In this document: positions 12,825 to 23,532 of the stretch, in pieces | How positions within the stretch are numbered: the first letter of the stretch is position 1 | Layout of the letters: each line of letters starts with the position of its first letter | Origin: Streptomyces fulvoviolaceus | Lineage (GTDB): Bacteria; Actinomycetota; Actinomycetes; Streptomycetales; Streptomycetaceae | DNA length: 64,000 nt | Direction: 5' to 3' | Assembly: GCF_000718165.1 (NCBI RefSeq) | Contig: NZ_JOEY01000030.1 | Span: 1 to 64,000 of the forward strand | Notes under the pieces: model-generated | Seen by the model: only the letters and a program-made list of their open reading frames with translations | What the model was told of the DNA's origin: nothing | The model's database searches: none | Position numbers and translations under genes: made by a program

Positions 12825-14651
12825 TCAGCGACCCACGGCATACCCCTGCATGCCTCGCGGATTCGCGGCCGCCGACAGAATCCCGGTCCCCGGGTCCCGC
12901 GCGACCGCGCACAGCCGGCCCTCCGACCACGCGTCGCCCACGGTCACGTCGTGCCCGCGCCGCCGCAGCTCCTCGACGACCTCGGCGCTCGTGCGGGCCT
13001 CCACCGTGACGCTCCCCGGCCGCATGCCGCGCGGATAGAAGGAGCCCGGGAAGCTGTCGTTGTGCCAGTTCGGGGCGTCGATCGCACCCTGGAGGTCGAG
13101 GCCGCCGCGCACCTGCGCGCGCAGGGCGACGCCCAGGAAGAAGTGCAGCTGCCACTGGTCCTGCTGGTCCCCGCCCGGCGTACCGAAGGCCATGACCGGC
13201 ACGCCGTCGCGCAGGGCGATCGAGGGGGTGAGGGTGGTGCGGGGGCGACGGCCCGGGGTGAGGGAGTTCGGCAGGCCCTCCTCCAACCACGACATCTGCA
13301 GCCGGGTGCCGAGCGGGAAGCCCAGTTCGGGCACGACCGGGTTGGACTGCAGCCAGCCCCCGCTGGGCGTGGCGGCGACCATGTTGCCCCAGCGGTCGAC
13401 GACGTCGAGGTGGCAGGTGTCGCCACGGGTAAGGCCGTCCGCGGTGACGTCGGGCTCACCCGGCACCGGCGCGCCGGGGTGCTTCGCGACCGTGGGCTCC
13501 CCTGCTCCCAAGGGGTTGAACCCAGGGTCGTCCGTGGCCACCACGCGCGCGTGCGCGCACAGTCGCGGGGCGCGCCCGCCGGGACTGCCGGGCCGCAGGT
13601 CGTACGAGGCCTTGTCACCGACGAGCTCGCGTCGCCCGGCGTTGTACTCCGCCGACAGCAGCTCGCCAAGAGGAACTTCGCCCGCGTCCCCGTACCAGGC
13701 CTCCCGGTCGGCCATGGCGAGCTTGCAGCCCTCGATCAGCAGGTGGACGTAGTCGGCGGAGCCGTACCGCGGAAGCTCGGGCGGGAGCAGCGCCAGCTGC
13801 TGAAGGAGCACCGGGCCCTGGCTCCAGGGGCCGGCCTTGCACAGGGTCCAGCCGTTCCAGTCGTACGTCGCCGGGGTCTCGTAGGTCGCGGACCAGCCGG
13901 CGAGGTCGGCGGCCGTCAGCGTGCCGGTGTGGCGTTCGCCGCTGGTGTCCAGCGTGGGCCGCTGAGCCTGCCGTACCAGCGCCTCGGCGATGAACCCGGT
14001 GCGCCACACCTCCCGGGCGGACTCGATCCGCGCCTCCCGGTCCCCCGCGTCGGCGGTCTCGGCGAGCAGCCGCTTCCAGGTGGCGGCGAGGGCGGGGTTG
14101 CGGAACAGCTCGCCGGGCCGGGGTGCCTTGCCGCCGGGCAGGTACACGTCCGCCGACGAGGTCCACTCGGTCTCGAAGAGCTCCCGTACGGTCTCGACGG
14201 TCGCGCCGACGTTCTCCACGGGCGCGTGCCCGTGTTCGGCGTACCCGATGGCGTACTTGAGGACGTCGGCGAGGGGCTTCGTGCCGTGGTCCCTCAGGAG
14301 CAGCATCCAGGCGTCGAACGCGCCGGGGACGGCGGCGGCGAGGGGGCCGGTGCCGGGTACGAGATCCAGCCCCAGTCCCCGGTAGTGCGCGACCGTCGCC
14401 CCGGCCGGCGCGACGCCCTGTCCGCACAGCACCCGTACCTCGCCGCCCGCGGGCGCGAGCAGGATCGGCACCTCACCCGCGGGCCCGTTGAGATGCGGTT
14501 CGACGACATGCAGCACGAAGGCACCCGCCACCGCCGCGTCGTACGCGTTGCCGCCGTCCTCCAGGACCGCCATCGCCGACTGGGAGGCCAGCCAGTGGGT
14601 GGAGGACACCATGCCGAAGGTGCCTTGGAGGGTGGGTCGAGTGGTGAACAC
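12825..14651 (-). CDS. Cytosolic gamma-glutamyltransferase-family protein
   Basis: 608 residues with no signal peptide, unlike the secreted GGT at 36688-38487. N-terminal-nucleophile hydrolase: the autoprocessing Thr is in GDTCHLDVVDRWGNMV, and TPSGGWLQSNP and GTPGGDQQDQ are the conserved substrate-loop motifs. It belongs to the YwrD-like branch, whose substrates are poorly defined (glutathione conjugates or other gamma-glutamyl compounds). GTG 14651 follows GAGGAG at 6-base spacing, better than the ORF-initial ATG at 14684. Confidence 0.88.
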   Translation of the reverse strand: MFTTRPTLQGTFGMVSSTHWLASQSAMAVLEDGGNAYDAAVAGAFVLHVVEPHLNGPAGEVPILLAPAGGEVRVLCGQGVAPAGATVAHYRGLGLDLVPGTGPLAAAVPGAFDAWMLLLRDHGTKPLADVLKYAIGYAEHGHAPVENVGATVETVRELFETEWTSSADVYLPGGKAPRPGELFRNPALAATWKRLLAETADAGDREARIESAREVWRTGFIAEALVRQAQRPTLDTSGERHTGTLTAADLAGWSATYETPATYDWNGWTLCKAGPWSQGPVLLQQLALLPPELPRYGSADYVHLLIEGCKLAMADREAWYGDAGEVPLGELLSAEYNAGRRELVGDKASYDLRPGSPGGRAPRLCAHARVVATDDPGFNPLGAGEPTVAKHPGAPVPGEPDVTADGLTRGDTCHLDVVDRWGNMVAATPSGGWLQSNPVVPELGFPLGTRLQMSWLEEGLPNSLTPGRRPRTTLTPSIALRDGVPVMAFGTPGGDQQDQWQLHFFLGVALRAQVRGGLDLQGAIDAPNWHNDSFPGSFYPRGMRPGSVTVEARTSAEVVEELRRRGHDVTVGDAWSEGRLCAVARDPGTGILSAAANPRGMQGYAVGR

Positions 14652-14696
14652 GGGGGGCTCCTCACTGCACGGCGACGACCTCATGATCGTACGGAC

Positions 14697-15512
14697 CTAC
14701 AAAGGGCGTCTGCCCGAGGTGAGCAGATGTCCACTCGCGCCCAACAGTGTCGGTTCGGACTCGATGCGCCGACTCGCCGCCAGGACCGCCTCGCGGCGCT
14801 CCGGGTCGTCCAGCCAGTCCTCCACACCGCCCATGAGCCAGGCGACGCCCTCAAGGCCGTACTGACCCTCGACCGCGAGCCCCGCATCGGTGAACTCCGC
14901 CGGTGGCTCGTCCGGTTGGGCGAAGTAGGCGGTGGTGAACAGTCCGCCCTCGGTACCGTGCCGACCGTGGTGGCCGACCGCGTCGGTCCGGGCGCGTTGC
15001 GCCGGGTCGAAGTAGCGCTCCTCACGCAGTACGTCGTGCAGTCCCGCGAACCGGTTGATGGTGGCCGCGACCACCAGTCCACCCGGCCGCACCACCCGGT
15101 ACGCCTCCCCCAACGCCCTTACCCGGTCCGCTCGTTCGGGCAGGTGGTACAGCGGACCGAGCAGCAGTACGACGTCGTACGCGGAGTCGTCCGCGGGCAG
15201 CGAGCGGGCGTCCCCGGACCGTGCGCGCACACCGGGGATCCGGGCCGCCTGCTCGACATGGAGCGGTACGGGATCGACGAGTTCGACCTCGTATCCGTCC
15301 CGCGCGAGCCACTCCGCATGCACCCCGCTGCCGCCGCCGCTGTCCAGCACGCGCGCGGGAGCCGCGGGCAGCAGCCGTCGCAGCACGTCCTGCGTACGCC
15401 AGAACTCCAGGCGCCCGGCGGGGGCGCCACCCTCTCTGAGGCGGGCGTCCTCCTTGCCCTGGGCGTAGTAGGCGAGGATCTCCTCACGCACGTGCTGTCT
15501 CGTCTCGGTCAT
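14697..15512 (-). CDS. Class I SAM-dependent methyltransferase
   Basis: 271 residues. The Rossmann methyltransferase motif I is RVLDSGGGSGVHAEWLA, motif II ends in ELVDPVP, and DVVLLLGPLYHLPERADRVRAL is motif IV/V of the UbiE/COQ5-like superfamily. It probably methylates a small molecule; the substrate is unknown. ATG 15512 (MTETRQHV) is chosen because CTGGAGC precedes it. Forty-five bases separate it from the cytosolic GGT on the same strand. Confidence 0.87.
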   Translation of the reverse strand: MTETRQHVREEILAYYAQGKEDARLREGGAPAGRLEFWRTQDVLRRLLPAAPARVLDSGGGSGVHAEWLARDGYEVELVDPVPLHVEQAARIPGVRARSGDARSLPADDSAYDVVLLLGPLYHLPERADRVRALGEAYRVVRPGGLVVAATINRFAGLHDVLREERYFDPAQRARTDAVGHHGRHGTEGGLFTTAYFAQPDEPPAEFTDAGLAVEGQYGLEGVAWLMGGVEDWLDDPERREAVLAASRRIESEPTLLGASGHLLTSGRRPL

Positions 15513-15549
15513 CGCTCCAGGGTGCTGATCGCCGCCCGTGACAGGCAAC

Positions 15550-16212
15550 TCAATTGCCGCGCGCCCGCACCAGCCCCGACTCATAGGCGAACACCACCAA
15601 TTGCGCCCGGTCCCGCGCCCCCAGCTTCGTCATCGCGCGGCTGATGTGGGTCTTCGCCGTGAAGGGGCTGATGACCATGTGGTCGGCGATCTCCTCGTTG
15701 GTGAGGCCGCGGGCGGCCAGGGCGGTGACCTCGCGTTCGCGGCGGGTGAGGCACTCCAGGCCGGGGGCGGTGGCCCGGTCCGGCGGGCGCGCGACGAACT
15801 CGCCGATCAGGGTGCGGGTGATGGACGGGGAGAGCAGTGCCTCGCCCCGGGCCACCACTTCGATGGCCTGGAGCAGGTCGGCCGGTTCGGTGTCCTTCAG
15901 GAGGAAGCCGCTCGCGCCCGCCCGCAGGGCCTCGAAGACGTACTCGTCGAGGCCGTAGTTGGTGAGGATCACGACACGGACGGCGTCGAGCGCCGGGTCC
16001 GCGGCGATCCGGCGGGTCGCCTCGATGCCCGTCATCACCGGCATCTGTACGTCGATCAACGCGATGTCGGGCACGTGCGCGCGCACCAGCTCCACGCCCC
16101 GCTCCCCGTCCGCCGCCTCCCCGACCACCTCGATGCCGTCCTCGGCGTCGAGAAGGGCACGGAACCCGGCGCGCATCAGCGCCTGGTCGTCCACCAGTGC
16201 GACCCGGATCAT
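15550..16212 (-). CDS. NarL/LuxR-type response regulator
   Basis: 220 residues. The receiver domain (1-120) has VALVDDQALMRAGF and the phospho-acceptor Asp in IALIDVQMP. The C-terminal LuxR helix-turn-helix is LTRREREVTALAARGLTNEEIADHMVISPFTAKTHISR. Paired with the sensor kinase directly upstream; the genes overlap by ATGA. The target promoter is not obvious from the neighbourhood. Confidence 0.95.
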   Translation of the reverse strand: MIRVALVDDQALMRAGFRALLDAEDGIEVVGEAADGERGVELVRAHVPDIALIDVQMPVMTGIEATRRIAADPALDAVRVVILTNYGLDEYVFEALRAGASGFLLKDTEPADLLQAIEVVARGEALLSPSITRTLIGEFVARPPDRATAPGLECLTRREREVTALAARGLTNEEIADHMVISPFTAKTHISRAMTKLGARDRAQLVVFAYESGLVRARGN

Positions 16213-17321
16213 CCCGCCTCCCCCAACGGCAGCTGCGCCCGCACCGAGAAGCCGCCCTCCGCGCGGGGGCCGGTGTGCAGCGTGCCGCCCAGGGCAGTGA
16301 CGCGTTCACGCATGCCGGTGAGGCCGATGCCGGGCATCGGCGCACGGTCCGGTTCGGCGCTCCCGTCGTCGTCCACACATACCGTCAACTCCTCTTTGCC
16401 ATAGCGGAGTTGGACATCGACCTTGGCCTGCCCGGCGTGCCGTGCCGCGTTCGTCAGCGCCTCCTGGACGATGCGGTACACCGCCCGGTCGAGGGTCGCC
16501 GGCAGCGGATGCTCCTCGCCCGTCACCGTCAGGTCGACCGCGAGGCCCGCCGCCCGGGCCCGCTCCACGAGCAGCGCGGGTGTGCCGGTCGGCTCGTCGG
16601 TGCGCAGGATCTCCAGCGTGGCGCGCAGTTCACGCATCGCCTCGCCGCCCGCCTCCTGGATGGCGAGCAGGGCGGGCGGCACCTCCTCGCCCCGCTTGCG
16701 GGCGAGATGCACGGCGACACCGGCCTGGAGCTTGACGATCGAGATGCTGTGGGTGAGGGAGTCGTGCAACTCCCGGGCTATGCGCAGGCGTTCCTCGCCC
16801 GCGCGGCGCAGCGCGGCCTCCTCCCGGGTGCGCTCGGCCTCCAGGGCGCGCTGTTCGGTCTGGCGCAGATACGCCTGCCAGTTGCGGTCGGCGAGGCCCG
16901 TCACCACCGCGCACAGGAACCAGCCCGCGAGCAGCGCGGTCCTCTCGACCACCTGTTGGGTCGTCGGTCCCGTCGCGAGGTACGCCGCCAGGAACAATCC
17001 GCCCGCCGCGGCCGCCCAACCGCGGTGTCCCGCGCGGGCCGCCGTGTGCATGGCGGCGAGGACGGGCAGGCCGGCGATCGGCCCCGGGTGGGCGTGCAGG
17101 ACGTAGGCCGCGCCGCTCGCCGTGGCCACGGCGAGGACCGCTCTCGGAGCCTTCTGGTAGAACGCCAGGGCGGCCGAGGCGAGGGCGACGAGCGTGTAGT
17201 CGACGGCGGCCGTGTCCGCGTCGAAGGCCGCCACGGTCACGACGAGGGCGCCGATCACGACCGCGAGGGTCGCGTCGGCGAGACGCCTGCGTGTGGCCGA
17301 GTCGACCGAGTGCCCGCTCAT
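16209..17321 (-). CDS. Sensor histidine kinase (HisKA_3 type)
   Basis: 370 residues. The N-terminal half holds about five to six hydrophobic membrane segments with short loops. A coiled region (RQTEQRALEAERTREEAALRRAGEERLRIA) leads to the dimerisation helix RELHDSLTHSISIV with the phosphorylated His. The ATPase domain has ALTNAARHAG and GIGLTGMRERVTALGG. It phosphorylates the response regulator encoded next in the operon. The signal is unknown, possibly sensed within the membrane because no large extracellular domain is present. Confidence 0.94.
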   Translation of the reverse strand: MSGHSVDSATRRRLADATLAVVIGALVVTVAAFDADTAAVDYTLVALASAALAFYQKAPRAVLAVATASGAAYVLHAHPGPIAGLPVLAAMHTAARAGHRGWAAAAGGLFLAAYLATGPTTQQVVERTALLAGWFLCAVVTGLADRNWQAYLRQTEQRALEAERTREEAALRRAGEERLRIARELHDSLTHSISIVKLQAGVAVHLARKRGEEVPPALLAIQEAGGEAMRELRATLEILRTDEPTGTPALLVERARAAGLAVDLTVTGEEHPLPATLDRAVYRIVQEALTNAARHAGQAKVDVQLRYGKEELTVCVDDDGSAEPDRAPMPGIGLTGMRERVTALGGTLHTGPRAEGGFSVRAQLPLGEAG

Positions 17322-17488
17322 GCCCGCACACTAGACGGCCGCACCGACACCGGCGTCAGCCCTGTGGACAACTCCCGGACTACTCCCCACGCAGTACTTC
17401 CCGGGCCCGTCCCGCCCCGCCGACGCAGCCCCAACTCCCTTCGGCCGTACGACGACCATGGGTACCCGCGAGGCGCAGGCTGCTGCCC

Positions 17489-18505
17489 ATGACCACACCA
17501 TTCCGCTACACCGAGCCCCTGCCGCCCAAGGCGGCCACCGGTCGCACAGCCGAGGTCTACGAGCAGATCGCCCGCGATTTCGGCATCAGCGAACCGGTCA
17601 CGTTCGTGGTCCTCTCCTCCGCGCCGGAACTCCTCGCCCCCACCTGGGCGCTGATGCGCGAGTCACTCATCGCCGGCCCGGGCAGCCGTACCGGCAAGGA
17701 ACTCGCGGCGCTCGGGGTGTCGCTCGCGAACCAGTGCCCGTTCTGCGTGGACGCGCACACGGTGCTGCTGCACGCCACCGGCGACCACGCGCTCGCCGAA
17801 CGCCTCGCCCGCGGGGAGCAGCCGGAGAACGAGGAGCACGCGCGCGTGCTGGCCTGGGGCAGGCACACGCGCGTGCCGGGCGGCCTCGCCGCCGAGCCGT
17901 ATCCCTTCCCCCGCGAGCACGCCCCCGGCTACCTGGGCACCGCGCTCGCCTTCCACTTCATCAACCGGATCGTGTCGGCCCTGCTGACCGAGAACCTCCT
18001 GCCGGGCAACGCCCAGCGCTTCCGGGCGGTACGCAGTCTCGCGGGCCGCACCCTCGGCCGAACCGTCCGCCGCCCCACCCGGCCCGGCGAGGCCCTCGCG
18101 CTGCTCGACCACCCCGACCCCGGTGAAGCCCCCGCGTGGGCGGACGGCACGCCCGTCGGCCTCGCGTACGCGGCGCTGCTCAGGGCGGCCCTGGCGGGGA
18201 GCGCCGGCCTCCTCGACGCCGACGACCAGGACGTCGTGGAGCAAACCCTGTGGGACTGGGACGGAGCGCACCCGCTGATCGCCTTGGACGGCTTCCCCGA
18301 CCGCCGGGAGCGTCCCGGGGCGCGCCTCGCGCTGCTGGCCGCCCTCGCGCCGTACCGCATCACGGACGAGGACGTGGCGGCCTGGCGACGGCCCGAGCAC
18401 ACCGACCACTGTCTGGTGCGCCTCGTGGCGTACGGGGCGTTCGCGGCCGTGGACCGCATCGAGTCGGCGTTGAATCTCCCCGCCGAACCCATCTCACGGA
18501 CATAA
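17489..18505 (+). CDS. AhpD-like / carboxymuconolactone-decarboxylase-family protein
   Basis: 338 residues. The core helix NQCPFCVDAHTVLLHATG contains the CxxC(x3)H motif of AhpD-type peroxidase-linked reductases, which support alkylhydroperoxide reduction through thiol exchange. At roughly twice the length of single-domain AhpD, it has a long alpha-helical C-terminal extension. It stands alone on the plus strand, divergent from the two-component system across 167 bases. ATG 17489 (MTTPFRYTEPLPP) follows an AGGCGCAGG stretch. Confidence 0.8.
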   Translation: MTTPFRYTEPLPPKAATGRTAEVYEQIARDFGISEPVTFVVLSSAPELLAPTWALMRESLIAGPGSRTGKELAALGVSLANQCPFCVDAHTVLLHATGDHALAERLARGEQPENEEHARVLAWGRHTRVPGGLAAEPYPFPREHAPGYLGTALAFHFINRIVSALLTENLLPGNAQRFRAVRSLAGRTLGRTVRRPTRPGEALALLDHPDPGEAPAWADGTPVGLAYAALLRAALAGSAGLLDADDQDVVEQTLWDWDGAHPLIALDGFPDRRERPGARLALLAALAPYRITDEDVAAWRRPEHTDHCLVRLVAYGAFAAVDRIESALNLPAEPISRT

Positions 18506-18653
18506 AGGGACACATGGCGCATCAACAGCGAACGACAGTCACCGCACAGGTACGGAGCGAGTTCATACTTCCGCCCCACAGGGACTCGTGTGAAACTGGC
18601 GTCCCGTCCGCAGTGCGGACCCCCTCCGCACCGTCCCCCACGAAAAGTGCGCC

Positions 18654-19319
18654 GTGCGTTCCTTTCCTTTGCCGCTCGCCCTCACCGCACGCATCTCGCC
18701 CGTCGTCGTGCTCGCCGCGGCGGGATGGGCGCTGACGTCAGGTCCGGCCGCGACGCCGGCCGCCGACAAGGAGTCGGCGCCGCAGAGCGCGAGCAAGTCA
18801 CCCTCCGGCGCGTCGACCGCGGCGGCGTCGAAGGCGTACGCCGCTTCTCCCGCCCCGTGCGGCAGCGTGGCCACGGCGACGGTCAAGTCGCTGGTGCCGG
18901 GCGCCAAGACGGCCGGCAAGGAGATCCCGTCGACGGACACGAAGCTGCGCCGCACCTGCTCCTGGAACGCGCTCAAGGGCTACGACTACCGCTGGCTCGA
19001 CGTGTCCTACGAGATCACGGACTCGGACGAGGCGGCGGCCAAGTCGTACAAGGAGACGATCACGGAGAAGAGCGGCGGCGGGGACGTGCCCGGCCTCGGC
19101 GACGCGGCCTACTCCGTCGTGAACCTCACCACCGAGGACAAGCAGCAGACCCGCGAGGGCGTCGTGGTGGTCCAGGCGTCCAACGCGCTGGTCACCATCA
19201 CCTACAACGGCAGTGACTTCGAGTCCAAGAAGGCGCCCAGCACGGACGAGATCAACAAGGGCGCCATCAAGGCCGCCAAGGAGGCCGTGGCAGCACTGGA
19301 GGGCGGTCAGAAGACCTGA
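18654..19319 (+). CDS. Secreted DUF3558-like protein
   Basis: 221 residues starting at GTG. A hydrophobic signal segment (LALTARISPVVVLAAAGWAL) is followed by a low-complexity Ala/Ser/Pro linker to about residue 65, then a globular domain with two cysteines (APCGSVATATVKSLVPG and RTCSWNAL), the pattern of DUF3558 cell-envelope proteins. No lipobox cysteine is present, so it is secreted or N-terminally anchored. Function unknown. Its stop codon lies inside a terminator hairpin. Confidence 0.72.
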   Translation: MRSFPLPLALTARISPVVVLAAAGWALTSGPAATPAADKESAPQSASKSPSGASTAAASKAYAASPAPCGSVATATVKSLVPGAKTAGKEIPSTDTKLRRTCSWNALKGYDYRWLDVSYEITDSDEAAAKSYKETITEKSGGGDVPGLGDAAYSVVNLTTEDKQQTREGVVVVQASNALVTITYNGSDFESKKAPSTDEINKGAIKAAKEAVAALEGGQKT

Positions 19320-19330
19320 CCGCCCTCCAG
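19296..19330. terminator. Bidirectional terminator overlapping the stop codon
   Basis: Perfect 15-bp stem CTGGAGGGCGGTCAG (19296-19310) with CTGACCGCCCTCCAG (19316-19330) and a 5-base loop. The TGA of the plus-strand secreted-protein gene is inside the right arm, and the permease gene converges 10 bases away, so one hairpin can serve both transcripts. Confidence 0.85.
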
Positions 19331-19340
19331 CAGTACTGCG

Positions 19341-20867
<1,527 letters not shown>

Positions 20868-21000
20868 GGGCAGGCCAATCAATGAGGGGTGGGTCCGGAA
20901 AGGCCGTGCGGGCTCCGGTCCCCTCCCCGGGGACGGCCGGGGAGGGGAGAACAGGAGTGGGGGGATGGGGAGTTGAGCGGTGGGTCGGCTCGGGAACAGG

Positions 21001-22020
21001 TCAGCCGTTGAGGGCCGGGATCACCTTCGTGCCGTACGCGTCGATGGTCGCTTCCTGCGCGTCGTGCATGTCGTAGACGGCGAACTGGTCGACGCCCAGC
21101 TCACGCAGCGCGTTCAGCTTCTCGATGTGCTTCTCGACCGGGCCGATGATGCAGAACCGGTCGACGATCTCGTCGGGCACGAAGGCGGTGTCGGGGTTGT
21201 CGGCGCGCCCGTGGTGGGAGTAGTCGTACCCCTCGCGGGCCTTGATGTAGTCCGTGAGTTCCTCGGGCACGGCCGCGGAGTGCTCGCCGTACTTCGACAC
21301 CAGGTCGGCCACGTGGTTGCCGACCATCCCGCCGAACCACCGGCACTGCTCACGCGCGTGGGCGAGCGCCTCGGGCGAGTCGTCCTCGGTGACGTAGGCG
21401 GGGGCGGCGACGCAGATCTTCACCTCGGAGGGGTCCCGGCCGACAGCGACTGCCGCGTCCTTGACGGCCTTGACCATGTACTCCGTCAAATAAAGATCAG
21501 AGAGCTGGAGGATGAAGCCGTCGGCCTCCTCGCCGGTCATCTTCAGCGCCTTCGGGCCGTACGCGGCCATCCAGACGGGGAGTTCGGCGTCCTCCTTGAT
21601 CCAGGGGAACTTGATGACCGTGCCCCCGAGGTCCGCCTCCTTGCCCGAGCCGAGCGCCCTGATGACCTTCATGGCCTCGCTGATCCGGGCCAGCGTGTTC
21701 GGGGTGCGGCCCGCGACGCGCATCGCGGAGTCGCCGCGGCCGATGCCGCACACCGTGCGGTTGCCGAACATGTCGTTGAGGGTGGCGAAGGTGGAGGCGG
21801 TGACCTCCCAGGTGCGGGTGCCCGGGTTGGTGACCATCGGGCCGACCGTCAGCTTGGAGGTGTTCGCCAGGATCTGGCTGTAGATCACGAACGGCTCCTG
21901 CCACAGCACGGCGGAGTCGAAGGTCCAGCCGTACGTGAAGCCGTTGCGCTCGGCCCGCTTCATCAGGCTGACGACCTTCGAGGCCGGCGGGTCGGTCTGC
22001 AGGACGAGTCCGAAGTCCAT
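21001..22020 (-). CDS. LLM-class (probably F420-dependent) oxidoreductase
   Basis: 339 residues, TIM-barrel luciferase-like fold. MDFGLVLQTDPPASKVVSLMKRAE, the VGPMVTNPGTR strand and GIGRGDSAMRV are typical of the TIGR03842-like group of putative F420 or FMN oxidoreductases found beside hydantoinase genes. It could reduce or oxidise a pyrimidine-ring substrate in this pathway, but the reaction is unproven. AGGAG sits 8 bases before the ATG. Eleven bases separate it from the dihydropyrimidinase gene, so the two are co-transcribed. Confidence 0.85.
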   Translation of the reverse strand: MDFGLVLQTDPPASKVVSLMKRAERNGFTYGWTFDSAVLWQEPFVIYSQILANTSKLTVGPMVTNPGTRTWEVTASTFATLNDMFGNRTVCGIGRGDSAMRVAGRTPNTLARISEAMKVIRALGSGKEADLGGTVIKFPWIKEDAELPVWMAAYGPKALKMTGEEADGFILQLSDLYLTEYMVKAVKDAAVAVGRDPSEVKICVAAPAYVTEDDSPEALAHAREQCRWFGGMVGNHVADLVSKYGEHSAAVPEELTDYIKAREGYDYSHHGRADNPDTAFVPDEIVDRFCIIGPVEKHIEKLNALRELGVDQFAVYDMHDAQEATIDAYGTKVIPALNG

Positions 22021-22031
22021 GTGCGCCACTC

Positions 22032-23435
22032 CTAGTTGAGGTACTGACAGGTGGAGCGCGGGGTGTACGTGCCGTGGCCGGCGTGGCCGGTGTACTCCCG
22101 CTCGGTGATGACGAGTTCGCCCCGCGAGAGGACCGTCTCGACGCGGCCGGTGAGGCGCTTGCCCTCGTACGCCGAGTAGTCGACGTTCATGTGGTGGGTC
22201 TCGGCGGAGATGATCTGCTCGGCGTGCGGGTCGTAGATGACGACGTCCGCGTCGGCGCCCGGGGCGATGGTGCCCTTCTTCGGGTACATGCCGAACATCC
22301 GGGCCGGGGTGGCGCAGGCGATCTCGATCCAGCGGCGGCGCGAGATGTGCCCGTCGACGACGGCCTGGTGGAGGAGGTCCATGCGGTTCTCGACGCCGGG
22401 AAGGCCGTTGGGGATCTTCGAGAAGTCGCCGCGGCCGAGCTCCTTCTGGCCCACGAAGCAGAAGGGGCAGTGGTCGGTGGAGACGACCTGGAGGTCGTTC
22501 GTCCTCAGGCCCTGCCACAGCTTGGCCTGGTGCTCCTTGGGGCGAAGCGGCGTGCTGCACACGTACTTCGAGCCCTCGAAGTCCGGCTCCGCGAGGTTGT
22601 CCGTCGACAGGAACAGGTACTGCGGGCAGGTCTCGCCGAAGACGTTGAGCCCCTCGTCGCGCGCCCTGGCCAGCTCGGCGACTGCCTCCATCGCCGAGAC
22701 GTGGACGACGTAGAGGGGTGCGCCGGCGACCTGGGCGAGCTTGATCGCGCGGTGGGTGGCCTCGGCCTCCAGCAGCGCCTTCCGCACCTCCCCGTGGTAG
22801 CGCGGGTCGGTCTCGCCACGCGCCAGCGCCTGCTCGACCAGCACGTCGATCGCGATGCCGTTCTCCGCGTGCATCATGATCAGGCCGCCGTTCTCGGCGG
22901 AGCGCTGCATGGCGCGCAGGATCTGGCCGTCGTCGGAGTAGAAGACCCCGGGGTAGGCCATGAACTGCTTGAAGCTGGTCACGCCCTCCTCGACCAGCAG
23001 GTCCATCTCCTTGAGCGTCTCCTGGTTCACATCGGAGACGATCATGTGGAAGCCGTAGTCGATCGCGCAGTTGCCCTCCGCCTTCGCGTGCCAGGCGTCC
23101 AGGCCCTCGCGCAGGGAGTGGCCGACACTCTGCACGGCGAAGTCGACGATCGTCGTCGTACCGCCCCAGGCGGCCGCCCGGGTGCCGGTCTCGAAGGTGT
23201 CGGCTGCGAAGGTGCCGCCGAACGGCAGCTCCATGTGGGTGTGGGCGTCGACGCCGCCCGGGATGACGTACTTCCCGGTGGCGTCGATGGTGCGCTCGGC
23301 CGTCCAGGCCTCGGCGGCCGGGGTACCGCTCGCGGCGAGGGCGGCGATGCGGCCGTCCTCGATCAGGACGTCGGCGTGCAACTCGTCGGACGCGGTGATG
23401 ACGAGACCACCGCGGATGACGGTACGACTACTCAT
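22032..23435 (-). CDS. hydA: Dihydropyrimidinase / D-hydantoinase
   Basis: 467 residues, cyclic amidohydrolase opening dihydrouracil, dihydrothymine or 5-substituted hydantoins to N-carbamoyl amino acids. The binuclear zinc site is complete: DAHTHMELPFGG, the carboxylated Lys in TSFKQFMAYPG, His in MHAENG and VVHVSAMEAV, and Asp in STDHCPF. Length matches the family. Products feed the N-carbamoyl hydrolases on either side of the regulator. Confidence 0.94.
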   Translation of the reverse strand: MSSRTVIRGGLVITASDELHADVLIEDGRIAALAASGTPAAEAWTAERTIDATGKYVIPGGVDAHTHMELPFGGTFAADTFETGTRAAAWGGTTTIVDFAVQSVGHSLREGLDAWHAKAEGNCAIDYGFHMIVSDVNQETLKEMDLLVEEGVTSFKQFMAYPGVFYSDDGQILRAMQRSAENGGLIMMHAENGIAIDVLVEQALARGETDPRYHGEVRKALLEAEATHRAIKLAQVAGAPLYVVHVSAMEAVAELARARDEGLNVFGETCPQYLFLSTDNLAEPDFEGSKYVCSTPLRPKEHQAKLWQGLRTNDLQVVSTDHCPFCFVGQKELGRGDFSKIPNGLPGVENRMDLLHQAVVDGHISRRRWIEIACATPARMFGMYPKKGTIAPGADADVVIYDPHAEQIISAETHHMNVDYSAYEGKRLTGRVETVLSRGELVITEREYTGHAGHGTYTPRSTCQYLN

Positions 23436-23532
23436 GCTCCCTCTCCTACCGTGCTCAACACTGGTGACGTGCAGGTCGATCGGTACCGCCGGTCCGGCCC
23501 CCGTGCACCGGACCGGCGGTGGTCACGGGTGG

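Noticed and set aside
12783..15644. 953-codon plus-strand ORF across GGT and methyltransferase genes
   Set aside because: Antisense shadow generated by high GC; the opposite strand has complete enzyme families.
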